Origin: Halolamina pelagica
GTDB taxonomy: Archaea > Halobacteriota > Halobacteria > Halobacteriales > Haloferacaceae
Assembly (NCBI RefSeq): GCF_001307315.1
Contig: NZ_LGUC01000001.1
Coordinates: 124,001 to 188,000, forward strand
DNA: 64,000 nt
Direction of reading: 5' to 3'
A model generated the notes under the pieces. That model was not told the DNA's origin. It saw only the letters and a program-made list of their open reading frames with translations, and made no database searches. A program made the translations under genes and the position numbers. Within the stretch, counting starts at the first letter, position 1, and every line of letters starts with the position of its first letter. This document shows, piece by piece, positions 44,624-52,164 of the stretch.

Positions 44624-45700
44624 TCAGCGAGCCAGCGGCATGTTGTAGCTGGCCTCCTCCTCCAGCACCAGCTCCCACGTGAACTCACACTCACACTCGA
44701 CCTGCTCGAACACGGAGGGGTCCTGCCGCAGGTCGAAGTCCTTGATCGCGCGCTGGACGCGGTCGTCGCACTCGCCGCAGTTGTGCGCGCCACGATCCGA
44801 CCCGTGGCCTACCGGGTCGGAGACGACGATGGCGTCGACGTCCGTCGTCGTCCGGAGCACCTCCGCGACCGACCAGAGCCACGGCGGCCGGTAGCCGCCC
44901 TCGTAGAACAGCTCGTCGACCATCGTGTAGCGCTGGACGTTGGTGGGGTTCATCGAGACGGTGTGACAGCCCTCAACGGCGCCACAGCGCCGGACGCTCG
45001 ACTGCATGTCCTCCAAGGCCTCCCGCTCCGAGAGGAACGGCGGCTTCATCAGCAGGTACGCTTTCACGCCGCCGCCGGCCTCCCGGGCCTCGGCGCAGGC
45101 GTCCTCGAAGTCCGCGAAGTCGAAGTACTTGTTCACGCAGTCGTGGCGCACGCGGTCCGTGGCGGTTTCGAGGCCGACGGCCACGTCGGTCTCCAGCCCC
45201 TGTTCGGTGAAGTCGCGGACCTTCTCGCGGTCGACGAAGTCGGGGAGGGACTCGACGACGATCCGGTCCCGGTCCGCGAACGTCTCGGCGATCGCCCGCC
45301 GGGTCTCGGCGGGCACCTCGCGCTCGTCGAGGAACGAGCCGGAGGTGTAGATCTTGATCAACCCGGATTTCTCGTCGGCTTCCTCGGCCTCGTGGTCGAG
45401 ACAGACCTGGATCTGCTCCATCAGCGCGTCGTGGCTCACACTCCCGCCCTCGACGGACTCGGCGACGTAGCCACACATGGTACAGCCGCCGGCGCGGGCC
45501 CAGCGACAGCCGCCGGTGTTGAGGATGATCGTCAGGCTCTGGTACACCCCGTCGGGGGTGTTGTCCTCGTCGATCCACACGCGGGTCGGCTCGCGCGGGT
45601 CGTAGCTGGCGTCGTTCTCCGAGCGGATGTCGCGCATGGCCTGGTTGTGCGCGTCCATCCCCCGCCCGCGTTCGTACACTTCGGGCGTCGGCTTGCTCAT
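44624..45700 (-). CDS. Archaeosine biosynthesis radical SAM protein RaSEA
   Basis: The protein has 358 residues. The Fe-S motif Cys65-x7-Cys73-x2-Cys76 (GGCRWARAGGCTMCGY) is the unusual spacing of this Elp3-like family. KIYTSGSFLDEREVPAETR, ESLPDFV and AVGLETATDRVRHDCVNKYF are typical. With ArcS it converts lysine-modified preQ0 in the D-loop of tRNA to archaeosine (G+ at position 15). It is monocistronic, convergent with the USP gene. Identification rests on motif pattern recalled for the archaeosine subunit family. Confidence 0.9.
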   Translation of the reverse strand: MSKPTPEVYERGRGMDAHNQAMRDIRSENDASYDPREPTRVWIDEDNTPDGVYQSLTIILNTGGCRWARAGGCTMCGYVAESVEGGSVSHDALMEQIQVCLDHEAEEADEKSGLIKIYTSGSFLDEREVPAETRRAIAETFADRDRIVVESLPDFVDREKVRDFTEQGLETDVAVGLETATDRVRHDCVNKYFDFADFEDACAEAREAGGGVKAYLLMKPPFLSEREALEDMQSSVRRCGAVEGCHTVSMNPTNVQRYTMVDELFYEGGYRPPWLWSVAEVLRTTTDVDAIVVSDPVGHGSDRGAHNCGECDDRVQRAIKDFDLRQDPSVFEQVECECEFTWELVLEEEASYNMPLAR

Positions 45701-45782
45701 GGCCGAACTGGGCCGGGCACGGGGAAAACGGCTTCGACAGGCCGGGCGACGGCGACCTGTCCCCGCAACGGCGCCTCGGCGC

Positions 45783-46154
45783 TCACTCCGTTGGCGACTC
45801 GCCCGCCCGGTCGGTCGCCGCCAGCAGCCACCAGCCCGCGATCCCCAGCGCGGCGCCGACGCCGTCGGCGACCAGATCGAGCAGCGACATCGCCCGCCCC
45901 GGAACTGGCGCCTGCAGCAGTTCGACGACGCCGCCGAAGGCGGTCACGAGTACGAAAACCACAAGCGCCGTCCGGCGAGTGGGGGTCCGCAGCGCGTACA
46001 GGCTCGTCCCCGCGAGCACGGCGTACCCCACGACGTGGAGCAGTTTGTCGACCCCGACGGGGCCGATCGTCCCGCCGCCGCCACCGCCCGGGACCAGCGA
46101 GGCGGCGAGGACGAGGAGAGCGACGATGACGGGGAGCCAACCACGCGAGCGCAT
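45783..46154 (-). CDS. VanZ-family membrane protein
   Basis: The protein has 123 residues and four helices. DKLLHVVGYAVLAG gives the conserved D-K-x-x-H of the VanZ domain, and FGGVVELLQAPVPGRAMSLLDLVADGVGAALG gives the E-x-x-Q and D-x-x-x-N/D-x-x-G motifs. VanZ proteins affect envelope properties in bacteria (teicoplanin tolerance), but in archaea the function is unknown. It is divergent from the small membrane gene at 46232. Confidence 0.85.
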   Translation of the reverse strand: MRSRGWLPVIVALLVLAASLVPGGGGGGTIGPVGVDKLLHVVGYAVLAGTSLYALRTPTRRTALVVFVLVTAFGGVVELLQAPVPGRAMSLLDLVADGVGAALGIAGWWLLAATDRAGESPTE

Positions 46155-46231
46155 ACGCCAGCGTGGGCGGGCCGCCCCAAATCGGTTGCGTGCCGGGTGG
46201 GTTTATCCCGCCAGCAGCGGAACGCTCGCCC

Positions 46232-46579
46232 GTGTCCCGCGCCGACTCCTCCACCGGCTTCCTCTCGGAGAACCGTACACTGCTCCTCGCCGTCGCCGCA
46301 GGGGCGGTGATCTTCCTGGTCCTGCTGGGCCTGCTCGGCTTCGGCGGCGCGATCGGCGCCGTCGGGTTCGTCGTCTACACCGCCGTCTGGCTGGCGGTGG
46401 CCGTGTTCGTGCTGTGGCTGTTCTACCGGCTCGTCGTCGCGGTCGAGCGGATCGCCCACGCCCAGCAGCGCATCGCCGCGGCGCAGAACCCGCCCGGCGG
46501 TTCGGCGACGACGACCGCGGCGAACGACGGCAGCGAGCCAGGTTCGGCGTCCGCCCCCGACGGGGACGACGCGAGATAG
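46232..46579 (+). CDS. Small membrane protein with disordered tail
   Basis: The protein has 115 residues. It has two helices (about residues 14-35 and 37-65), a basic amphipathic segment (RIAHAQQRIAAAQ), and a Gly/Ser/Asp-rich tail. The GTG at 46232 (SRADSSTGFLSENRTLLLAV) is chosen over the upstream site at 46163 because a TTTAT element lies about 30 nt before it. No function is evident. The peptidase gene follows. Confidence 0.6.
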   Translation: MSRADSSTGFLSENRTLLLAVAAGAVIFLVLLGLLGFGGAIGAVGFVVYTAVWLAVAVFVLWLFYRLVVAVERIAHAQQRIAAAQNPPGGSATTTAANDGSEPGSASAPDGDDAR

Positions 46580-46629
46580 CTTTCACCGGCTTCACAGGAA
46601 CTTTCCCCCGGCCCGCCCACTCGTGGACG

Positions 46630-48462
46630 ATGAGCAGCGACACCGCAGCCAAGAAACGGTTCACCCCCGAAGAGCTGGCGCGCCTCCCCGAGTTCCACCA
46701 CCCCCGCGTGGGCCCGGACGGCGAACGCATCGCCTTCTACTACGACGGCACGGGCCGGAACGAGCTGTACGTACAGGAGATCGAGACCGGCGACCGCCGT
46801 CAAATTAGCGACGGCGAGGTCCCCCGGGCCGCGCGCTGGCCGATCGCGTGGGACGCCGACGGCGACCGCGTGTTCTTCCACCTCGACGACGCCGGCGACG
46901 AGCAGAACGACATCTGGGCGCTCGACCTCGACGGCGACGCCGAGCCGGTCATCGAGACGCCCGGCCAGGCGACGCTGCAGGACGTGGCCGACGACGGCCG
47001 CCTGCTGTACGGCAGCGACGAGGGCGAACAGCTGAACCTCTACCTGTTCGACCCCGCGACCGGCGACGCCGAGCAGCTCACCCACAACGACGAGCCGGTC
47101 CGGGCCGGGAGCTTCGCCCCCGACGGCGACCGGATCGCCTACGCCACTAACGAGACCGAAGCGATGGAGAACCGCGACGCCTACGTCATGGATTTGGGGG
47201 GCGGTGAGGCCCGCCGCCTTGACGTCGGCGAGACCGGCTCCCAGACCGTCGCAGTCGACTGGCACCCCGAGGGCGATCGCCTCCTCGTCCGCGACGACGC
47301 GGAAGACTTCACCAACGCCGGCGTCTACGACCTCGACGACGACTCGGTACGCTGGCTCAGCGACGGGAGCGTCGAGGAGTCACCCCAAGCGTTCGGCCCG
47401 GACGGGGAGACGGCGTACGCCCTCCGCAGCGAGCGTGCCGGCCGCGCGCCGATCGTCTACGACCTCGCGGACGGCGACCCCGCGGCGCTCGACCTCGCGG
47501 ACGGCGTCGCCTCGCTGGCGGGCGGCGACCACTTCCTCGCGGACGGGCGGCCGGTGTTCACCCAGACGACGCCGGAGAGCCGGTCGTCGCTGCTGGCGTA
47601 CGACGACGGCGCGACCGAGACGCTGATCGAGGCCGACTACGGCGACATCGACCCCGACGCGTTCGTCGACGCCGAGTACGTCACCTACGAGTCCGCCGAC
47701 GGCATGGAGATCGGCGCGCTGCTGTACGACGCGCGGGATCGGCCGGCCGGAAGCGAGGACGAACTCACCCCTGGCGTCGTGAAAGTCCACGGCGGCCCAC
47801 ACGGCCAGTCGATGCAGTCGTTCGACCTCTACGCGCAGTTCCTCGTGAGCCAGGGCTACTCGGTGCTGTTGCCCAACTACCGCGGCTCCGTGGGTCGCGG
47901 GCGGGAGTTCCAGCAGGCGATCCTCGACGACTGGGGCGGCGCCGAACAGGAGGACGTCGCCGCCGGCGGGCGCTGGCTGGGCGATCGGTCGTTCGTCGAC
48001 GAGGACCGCCTCGCGGTGTTCGGCGGCTCCTACGGCGGCTACTCGGCGTACTGCCAGCTCACGATGCACCCCGAGATCTGGAAGACCGGCGTCGCGTGGA
48101 TCGGGATCACCGACCTCGAACTGCTGTACGAGGAGTCGATGCCCCACTTCAAGGCGACGCTGGAACAGCAGTTGGGCGACCCCGAGGAGAACGCCGACCT
48201 CTGGGAGGATCGTTCGCCGATCAGCCACGTCGACGAGATGACGGCGCCGGTGTTCGTCGTCCACGGCGTCAACGACCCGCGGTGTCCGATCTCGCAGGCC
48301 CGGGTGTTCCGCGACGCGCTGCAGGATCGCGGCTGGGAGGAAGGGCCGGAGGGCGACTTCGAGTACGAGGAACTCGAGGCCGAGGGCCACGGCAGCTCCG
48401 ACGTGGAACAGAAAGTCCGCGCGTTCGGGCTGATCGGCGAGTACCTCGAGCGACGCTTGTAG
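46630..48462 (+). CDS. S9 family serine peptidase (prolyl oligopeptidase / acylaminoacyl peptidase type)
   Basis: The protein has 610 residues. An N-terminal seven-bladed TolB/WD-like propeller (repeated DGDRVFFHLDDAGDEQNDIW-like and ADGDRIAYATNE blades) is followed by an alpha/beta hydrolase domain. The catalytic Ser lies in FGGSYGGYSAYC, the Asp in NDPRCP and the His in GHGSSD. KVHGGPHGQSMQSFDLYAQFLVSQGYSVLLPNYRGSVGRGREFQ is the typical start of the hydrolase domain. Cytosolic members degrade small peptides. It has no signal peptide. The ATG 46630 is where the acidic N-terminus starts. Confidence 0.95.
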   Translation: MSSDTAAKKRFTPEELARLPEFHHPRVGPDGERIAFYYDGTGRNELYVQEIETGDRRQISDGEVPRAARWPIAWDADGDRVFFHLDDAGDEQNDIWALDLDGDAEPVIETPGQATLQDVADDGRLLYGSDEGEQLNLYLFDPATGDAEQLTHNDEPVRAGSFAPDGDRIAYATNETEAMENRDAYVMDLGGGEARRLDVGETGSQTVAVDWHPEGDRLLVRDDAEDFTNAGVYDLDDDSVRWLSDGSVEESPQAFGPDGETAYALRSERAGRAPIVYDLADGDPAALDLADGVASLAGGDHFLADGRPVFTQTTPESRSSLLAYDDGATETLIEADYGDIDPDAFVDAEYVTYESADGMEIGALLYDARDRPAGSEDELTPGVVKVHGGPHGQSMQSFDLYAQFLVSQGYSVLLPNYRGSVGRGREFQQAILDDWGGAEQEDVAAGGRWLGDRSFVDEDRLAVFGGSYGGYSAYCQLTMHPEIWKTGVAWIGITDLELLYEESMPHFKATLEQQLGDPEENADLWEDRSPISHVDEMTAPVFVVHGVNDPRCPISQARVFRDALQDRGWEEGPEGDFEYEELEAEGHGSSDVEQKVRAFGLIGEYLERRL

Positions 48463-48894
48463 CTACTCCCGACTGACGACGACCGCCGTCCGGATGTCCA
48501 GCGCGGCGTCGAACTCGCTGCCGCGGCGGGTCTCGGCACCGATGCGCAGCAATTGGCGCTCGTGGGCCTGCTGTACCGCACGCTTCTCACCGTCGGAGAG
48601 CGAGAGCACCGAGGCCACGCCGTCCCAGTAGTCCGGCGGGACGAAAAACAGCTCCCGACGATCGTCGCTGTACGGCGACTCGAAACGGCGCTGGAGCGAC
48701 GCGCGGGACTCGATCAGGTGGCCGTCGACCCGGCCCAACAGCTCCGGCAGGTCACGCGGCGCGATCCCGTCGCCGTGGGCGACCTGCTGGAGCACCGTCG
48801 CGTCGAAGGGGACCGCGTCGGCGTCAGGCACCGGCGACGCCTCGGCAGGGTCCGGGGCGTCGTCCCAGCGGCCCGGGGTGTCCGAGGGCATCAT
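48463..48894 (-). CDS. Haloarchaeal hypothetical protein
   Basis: The protein has 143 residues and a disordered N-terminal 30 residues rich in Asp, Pro and Ala. The rest, DATVLQQVAHGDGIAPRDLPELLGRVDGHLIESRASLQRRFESPY followed by ELFFVPPDYWDGVASVLSLSDGEKRAVQQAHERQLLRIG, is predicted helical with a winged-helix look. I do not recognise the family. It is convergent with the S9 peptidase gene (zero gap). The start is ATG 48894 (Met-Met). A hairpin lies just upstream. Confidence 0.62.
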   Translation of the reverse strand: MMPSDTPGRWDDAPDPAEASPVPDADAVPFDATVLQQVAHGDGIAPRDLPELLGRVDGHLIESRASLQRRFESPYSDDRRELFFVPPDYWDGVASVLSLSDGEKRAVQQAHERQLLRIGAETRRGSEFDAALDIRTAVVVSRE

Positions 48895-48947
48895 CGGCCG
48901 ATCACCGATGGGCGGGGGCGGTCGTGAACGCGAGAACGAACAGCCGT

Positions 48948-48981
48948 CGAGAGGCGCATACACCTTCCTTGTGCGCTCTCG
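48948..48981. repeat. Inverted repeat (10-bp stem, 1-nt bulge)
   Basis: CGAGAGgCGCA at 48948-48958 pairs with TGCGCTCTCG at 48972-48981 around a 13-nt loop. It sits about 54 nt upstream of the minus-strand gene at 48894 and downstream of the reductase gene (stop at 49016). It could be an operator or the 3' hairpin of the reductase transcript. Confidence 0.45.
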
Positions 48982-49015
48982 GGGATAAGGAACCCGGAGG
49001 TGTCGGTTCGGACCG

Positions 49016-49816
49016 CTACTGGTTCCACGGCGCCGCGTCGAAGTCGACGACGCGGTGGCGCTCGTCGATCCCGTCGATGGCGGCGAGCTCCTCGTCGTCC
49101 AGTTCGAGGTCACGGGCGGCCCAGTTGTCCCGGATGTGTGCTTCGCTGGTCGCTTTCGGGATCGCGACGACGTTCGCTTTCGAGAGCAGCCACGCGAGGC
49201 TGAGCTGTGCGGGCGAGGCGTCGTGGGCCGTGGCGATCTCCCGGATCGCCTCCACGTCGGCGACCTGATTTCGGGCGATCGGGCTGTACGCCACCAGCGC
49301 GTAGTCGTGCTCGACGGCGTGGGCCCGGAGTTCGTCCTGTGGGAGCATCGGGTGACACTCGACCTGATGGGCCGCCAGCGGCGGGTCGAGCCGTTCGATA
49401 GCGGCGTCCAGCTGGTCGATCCGGAAGTTCGACAGCCCCACCGCGTCGACAACGCCGTCGGCGTGGAGGTCGTTCAGCGCGTCGATCGTCCCCTCGGGGT
49501 CGTAGCTGTCGATCGGCCAGTGGACGTACAGCAGGTCGATCGTGTCGACACCCAGCCGCTCGGCGCTCTCGCGGGCGGTCTCGACGGCGTCATCGTACGC
49601 GAGGTTCCCGGTGGCGAGTTTCGTCGCGACGAAGACCTCCTCGCGGTCCACGTCCGCCGCGGCGAGCCCGTCGCCGACGGCCGCCTCGTTGCCGTAGCTC
49701 TGGGCGGTGTCGACGTGGCGGTAGCCCGTCTCGAGGGCGGTACGGACGCTGTCGGCGCACTGCTCGGGGTCGTCGTTCTCGTACGTGCCGAGGCCGAGTC
49801 TGGGGATTTCCTGCAT
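49016..49816 (-). CDS. Aldo/keto reductase
   Basis: The protein has 266 residues. The AKR tetrad is visible: Asp in YRHVDTAQSYGNEAAVG, Tyr in the same stretch, Lys in FVATKL, and His in LLYVHWPIDSYDP. The C-terminal half gives VVAIPKATSEAHIRDNWAA, the NADPH-binding pattern of AKR family 3/5-like enzymes. It reduces aldehydes or ketones; the substrate is unknown. It is followed on the same strand by the PHP/cupin pair, separated by about 70 nt. Confidence 0.93.
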   Translation of the reverse strand: MQEIPRLGLGTYENDDPEQCADSVRTALETGYRHVDTAQSYGNEAAVGDGLAAADVDREEVFVATKLATGNLAYDDAVETARESAERLGVDTIDLLYVHWPIDSYDPEGTIDALNDLHADGVVDAVGLSNFRIDQLDAAIERLDPPLAAHQVECHPMLPQDELRAHAVEHDYALVAYSPIARNQVADVEAIREIATAHDASPAQLSLAWLLSKANVVAIPKATSEAHIRDNWAARDLELDDEELAAIDGIDERHRVVDFDAAPWNQ

Positions 49817-49889
49817 GCCCCGACCGCAGGGCCGGGGCGTGTCAACCCTGCGGTGGCGGTAGGGGCCCCGCGAACGTCGGGGCCCCGCG

Positions 49890-50666
49890 TCAGACGTCGA
49901 GCGTCGCGGGCTCGATACCGTGGTCGTCGAAGTGGCGCTCGAGGGCGTCGATCCGGCGGCCCACCTCCTCGGGATGGTGGGCGTCGCTGCCGACGGTGAA
50001 CTCGACGCCGTGGTCCAACAGCGTCGTCAGCAGATCCGGCGCCGGGTGGAACTCGCCGTAGTCGTCGAGCACCCGCCCGGCGTTGATCTCCGGGACGGTG
50101 TCGGAGTCGGCGAACGCGGCCGCGGCCTGCTCGTAATGTTCGACCGTCGAGTACCCCCGGAGCTCGGGCGTGCGCTCGATCAGGTCGGCGTGGGCCGCGA
50201 TGTCGAACAGCTCGCTGTCGGCCAGCGCCGCGAGGTTGTCGTAGTAGCCGTCGACGACCGCGCGACGGCCGTCGTCGTCGAGCCCGACGAAGTTCTCGGA
50301 CCACTGGACGTCGGCGCCGTCGACCGAGTGGACGCTGCCGACGGCGTAGTCGAAGCCGGCCGCCTCGAGGAACTCGGCGATGTCGGCCTCGCGGCCGGGG
50401 ACGTAGTCCATCTCGACGGCGTCGAAGATCTCGATCTCCGTCTCGGTCCGGGCCCACTCGATCCCCTGGCGGCGGCGCTCATACGTCTCGTCGAGCGCGA
50501 AGCCGAGCCCGTCGAGGCGCCGTCGGGCGTCGCCCTCGGCGGTGACGTTGCAGTGGTCGGCGAAGCCGATCCCCTCCAGCCCCGCGGCCTCGGCGGCTCT
50601 GACCATCCCGGGGATGAAGTAGCCGTCCGAGTAGTTCGAGTGGGTGTGGTAGTCGAACCGGACCAT
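49890..50666 (-). CDS. PHP domain phosphoesterase (histidinol-phosphatase-like)
   Basis: The protein has 258 residues. The metal motifs of the PHP fold are visible: DYHTHSNYSDG (H-x-H), IGFADHCNV (D-H), VEMDYVPG (E), AVGSVHSVDG (H), AAHADLIER (H) and FTVGSDAHHPEEVG (D-x-H). These match HisJ-type histidinol phosphatases and related polymerase-associated enzymes. It starts at ATG 50666, overlapping the cupin stop codon by one base, so the two are coupled. The actual substrate may be other than histidinol phosphate. Confidence 0.9.
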   Translation of the reverse strand: MVRFDYHTHSNYSDGYFIPGMVRAAEAAGLEGIGFADHCNVTAEGDARRRLDGLGFALDETYERRRQGIEWARTETEIEIFDAVEMDYVPGREADIAEFLEAAGFDYAVGSVHSVDGADVQWSENFVGLDDDGRRAVVDGYYDNLAALADSELFDIAAHADLIERTPELRGYSTVEHYEQAAAAFADSDTVPEINAGRVLDDYGEFHPAPDLLTTLLDHGVEFTVGSDAHHPEEVGRRIDALERHFDDHGIEPATLDV

Positions 50667-50974
50667 CAGGGCAGCGGCGCCAGCGTCGCCGTGAACACGG
50701 CCACGTCGTCGGTGTCGTTGCGCGCGCCGTGGGCGACGCCACGCTCGTGGTGCACGACGCCGGGGGCGGCGATCGACTCCTCCTCGCCTGCCTGGATTAC
50801 CGTGACGGTGCCGGCGAGCACGTGGAACACGTTCAGGCTCTCGGGGTGGTCGTGGCTGTCGAGTTCGGCGCCGGGGCCGAGGAAGAACGCCTTCACGAGG
50901 GCGTCGTCGTCGACGACCAGTTCGCGGGTTTCGATCGTCCCGGGGTCGGGCGTCACGTCGGGGAGTTCGTCCAT
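50666..50974 (-). CDS. Cupin domain protein
   Basis: The protein has 102 residues with a double-stranded beta-helix. The cupin motif G-x5-H-x-H-x3,4-E-x6-G is seen as GAELDSHDHPESLNVFHVLAG and the second motif as GVVHHERGVAHG-like with APG-V-V-H-H. Metal-binding His/Glu residues are present. Such small cupins bind or oxidise small metabolites. It is translationally coupled to the PHP gene, suggesting a shared pathway. Confidence 0.85.
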   Translation of the reverse strand: MDELPDVTPDPGTIETRELVVDDDALVKAFFLGPGAELDSHDHPESLNVFHVLAGTVTVIQAGEEESIAAPGVVHHERGVAHGARNDTDDVAVFTATLAPLP

Positions 50975-51044
50975 ACACCCCCTTCAGCGCGCGGGGGAGA
51001 AAAGTCCGGCTACGCCGGCGGGCCGTCCGCGCCCGGGTGCGACC

Positions 51045-51524
51045 CTACTCGGCGTCGGCGTCGCCGTCCAGAAAGCCCTGGTACGGGCAGACGTACTCGT
51101 CGCGGATGATCTGCTCGTCGACGATCTCCAGCCCCAGCGCGTCGAGCTCCTCGCTGATCCGGTTGAGGTCGTCGTGGTCGCGACCGATGGTGTTGACGTA
51201 CACGTTGCGCTCGCCGGTCATGATTTCCCGCACCGCGGTCACGCCGTCGATCTTCAGGGCCGCGCCGGCGAGCTCGTCGCGCTCGGAGACGGGCGCGGTG
51301 CAGATGATCTTCGTGTACAGCGGGTAGCCGGCGAGGTCATAGTCGATGTCGAGGTGGTAGCCGCGAATGACGCCGCTGTCCTCGAGCTTGTTGATCCGTG
51401 TCCGGACGGTGCTGGCCGACAGCCCCAGCTTCTCGGCGATCTCGCTGGAGGAGGTCCGGCGGGCGTCCTGCTGGAGGTAGTAGAGGATGTTCCGGTCCAC
51501 GTCGTCCAGCTCTCCATCGTTCAT
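51045..51524 (-). CDS. Lrp/AsnC family transcriptional regulator
   Basis: The protein has 159 residues. The N-terminal helix-turn-helix runs LDDVDRNILYYLQQDARRTSSSEIAEKLGLSASTVRTRINKLEDSGVIRGYHLDIDY, and the C-terminal RAM (ligand-binding) domain has VREIMTGERNVYVNTIGRDHDDLNRISEELDALG. Lrp family members bind amino acids and often regulate divergent transport genes. Here the divergent neighbour is a TrkA-N/APC-USP operon, and an inverted repeat lies between them. H. volcanii Lrp-type genes often sit by such operons, which supports amino-acid-dependent control. Confidence 0.93.
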   Translation of the reverse strand: MNDGELDDVDRNILYYLQQDARRTSSSEIAEKLGLSASTVRTRINKLEDSGVIRGYHLDIDYDLAGYPLYTKIICTAPVSERDELAGAALKIDGVTAVREIMTGERNVYVNTIGRDHDDLNRISEELDALGLEIVDEQIIRDEYVCPYQGFLDGDADAE

Positions 51525-51644
51525 CGATCCGGACGATGACGCGGTGACGCCTTAGTACCCGCGATCCCGACGGCGACGGTGGGCAGGTGGGGCGAGATTT
51601 GTAGGAACGTCTGTGACAGTTCGTGGATTTACCACCCCTTAGTT

Positions 51645-51657
51645 TGACGAAGCGTCA
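51645..51657. promoter_or_regulatory. Inverted repeat TGACG-aag-CGTCA, candidate Lrp operator
   Basis: The perfect inverted repeat TGACG-3-CGTCA sits between the divergent lrp-type gene and the TrkA-N/permease operon, just upstream of the TATA-like GTTTATGAAC. It is placed where a dimeric regulator could control either gene. No comparable copy was noticed elsewhere in the window. Confidence 0.5.
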
Positions 51658-51670
51658 TCTAAAACCGCCT

Positions 51671-51680
51671 GTTTATGAAC
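51671..51680 (+). promoter_or_regulatory. TATA-like box of the TrkA-N/permease operon
   Basis: GTTTATGAAC lies about 56-65 nt upstream of the ATG at 51736, with an A-rich BRE-like element (AAAACCGCCT) immediately before it. This implies a leader of about 30 nt. The candidate operator ends 13 nt upstream. Confidence 0.5.
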
Positions 51681-51735
51681 TTCCGGGTGCTACTACTTCG
51701 TACGAGCCCGTGGAGAGCGGGTCATTCGCCGCATC

Positions 51736-52164
51736 ATGAGTCACAACTACAGCGAATCGACCGATGACGTATCGAGAACGGCCCCGGACAGGGTCGATCA
51801 CTACGTGTTGGGCGGCGACGCGGTCGGCGTGGCCGTCGCCAGGGGGCTCCGGAAGGCCGGACACACGGTCGCCGTCGTCGGCGACACCGTCGGCGCGGCT
51901 GATCTCCCCGTGGTGGAGGCCGCGCCGACCGACACCGCCGCGTTGCGAGCCGCCGGGCTCGCCGACGCCGTGACGGTGATCGTGGCGACGCGGTCCGACG
52001 GTCGAAACCTCCTCCTCGCGCAGTTGGTCCGGGCCCGCTTCGACGGCCTGCGGGTGGTCGTACTGGCCAACGCCGACGATCAGGTCGACCTGTTCACCGA
52101 CGCCGGCCACGAGCCGATCTGTGTCACGAGCGCCATCGCCGACGCCGTCGCCGATCGCGTATGA
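51736..52164 (+). CDS. TrkA-N-type NAD-binding regulatory protein
   Basis: The protein has 142 residues. DHYVLGGDAVGVAVARGLRKAGHTVAVVGD is a Rossmann G-x-G-x-x-G-like nucleotide-binding start, and VTVIVATRSDGRNLLLAQLVRARF resembles the TrkA-N/KTN domain. Its C-terminus lacks a TrkA-C domain. Free-standing KTN domains regulate membrane transporters by NAD(H) or nucleotide binding. The ATGA overlap with the APC-USP permease gene shows the two are translated together, so it likely gates that permease. Confidence 0.85.
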   Translation: MSHNYSESTDDVSRTAPDRVDHYVLGGDAVGVAVARGLRKAGHTVAVVGDTVGAADLPVVEAAPTDTAALRAAGLADAVTVIVATRSDGRNLLLAQLVRARFDGLRVVVLANADDQVDLFTDAGHEPICVTSAIADAVADRV

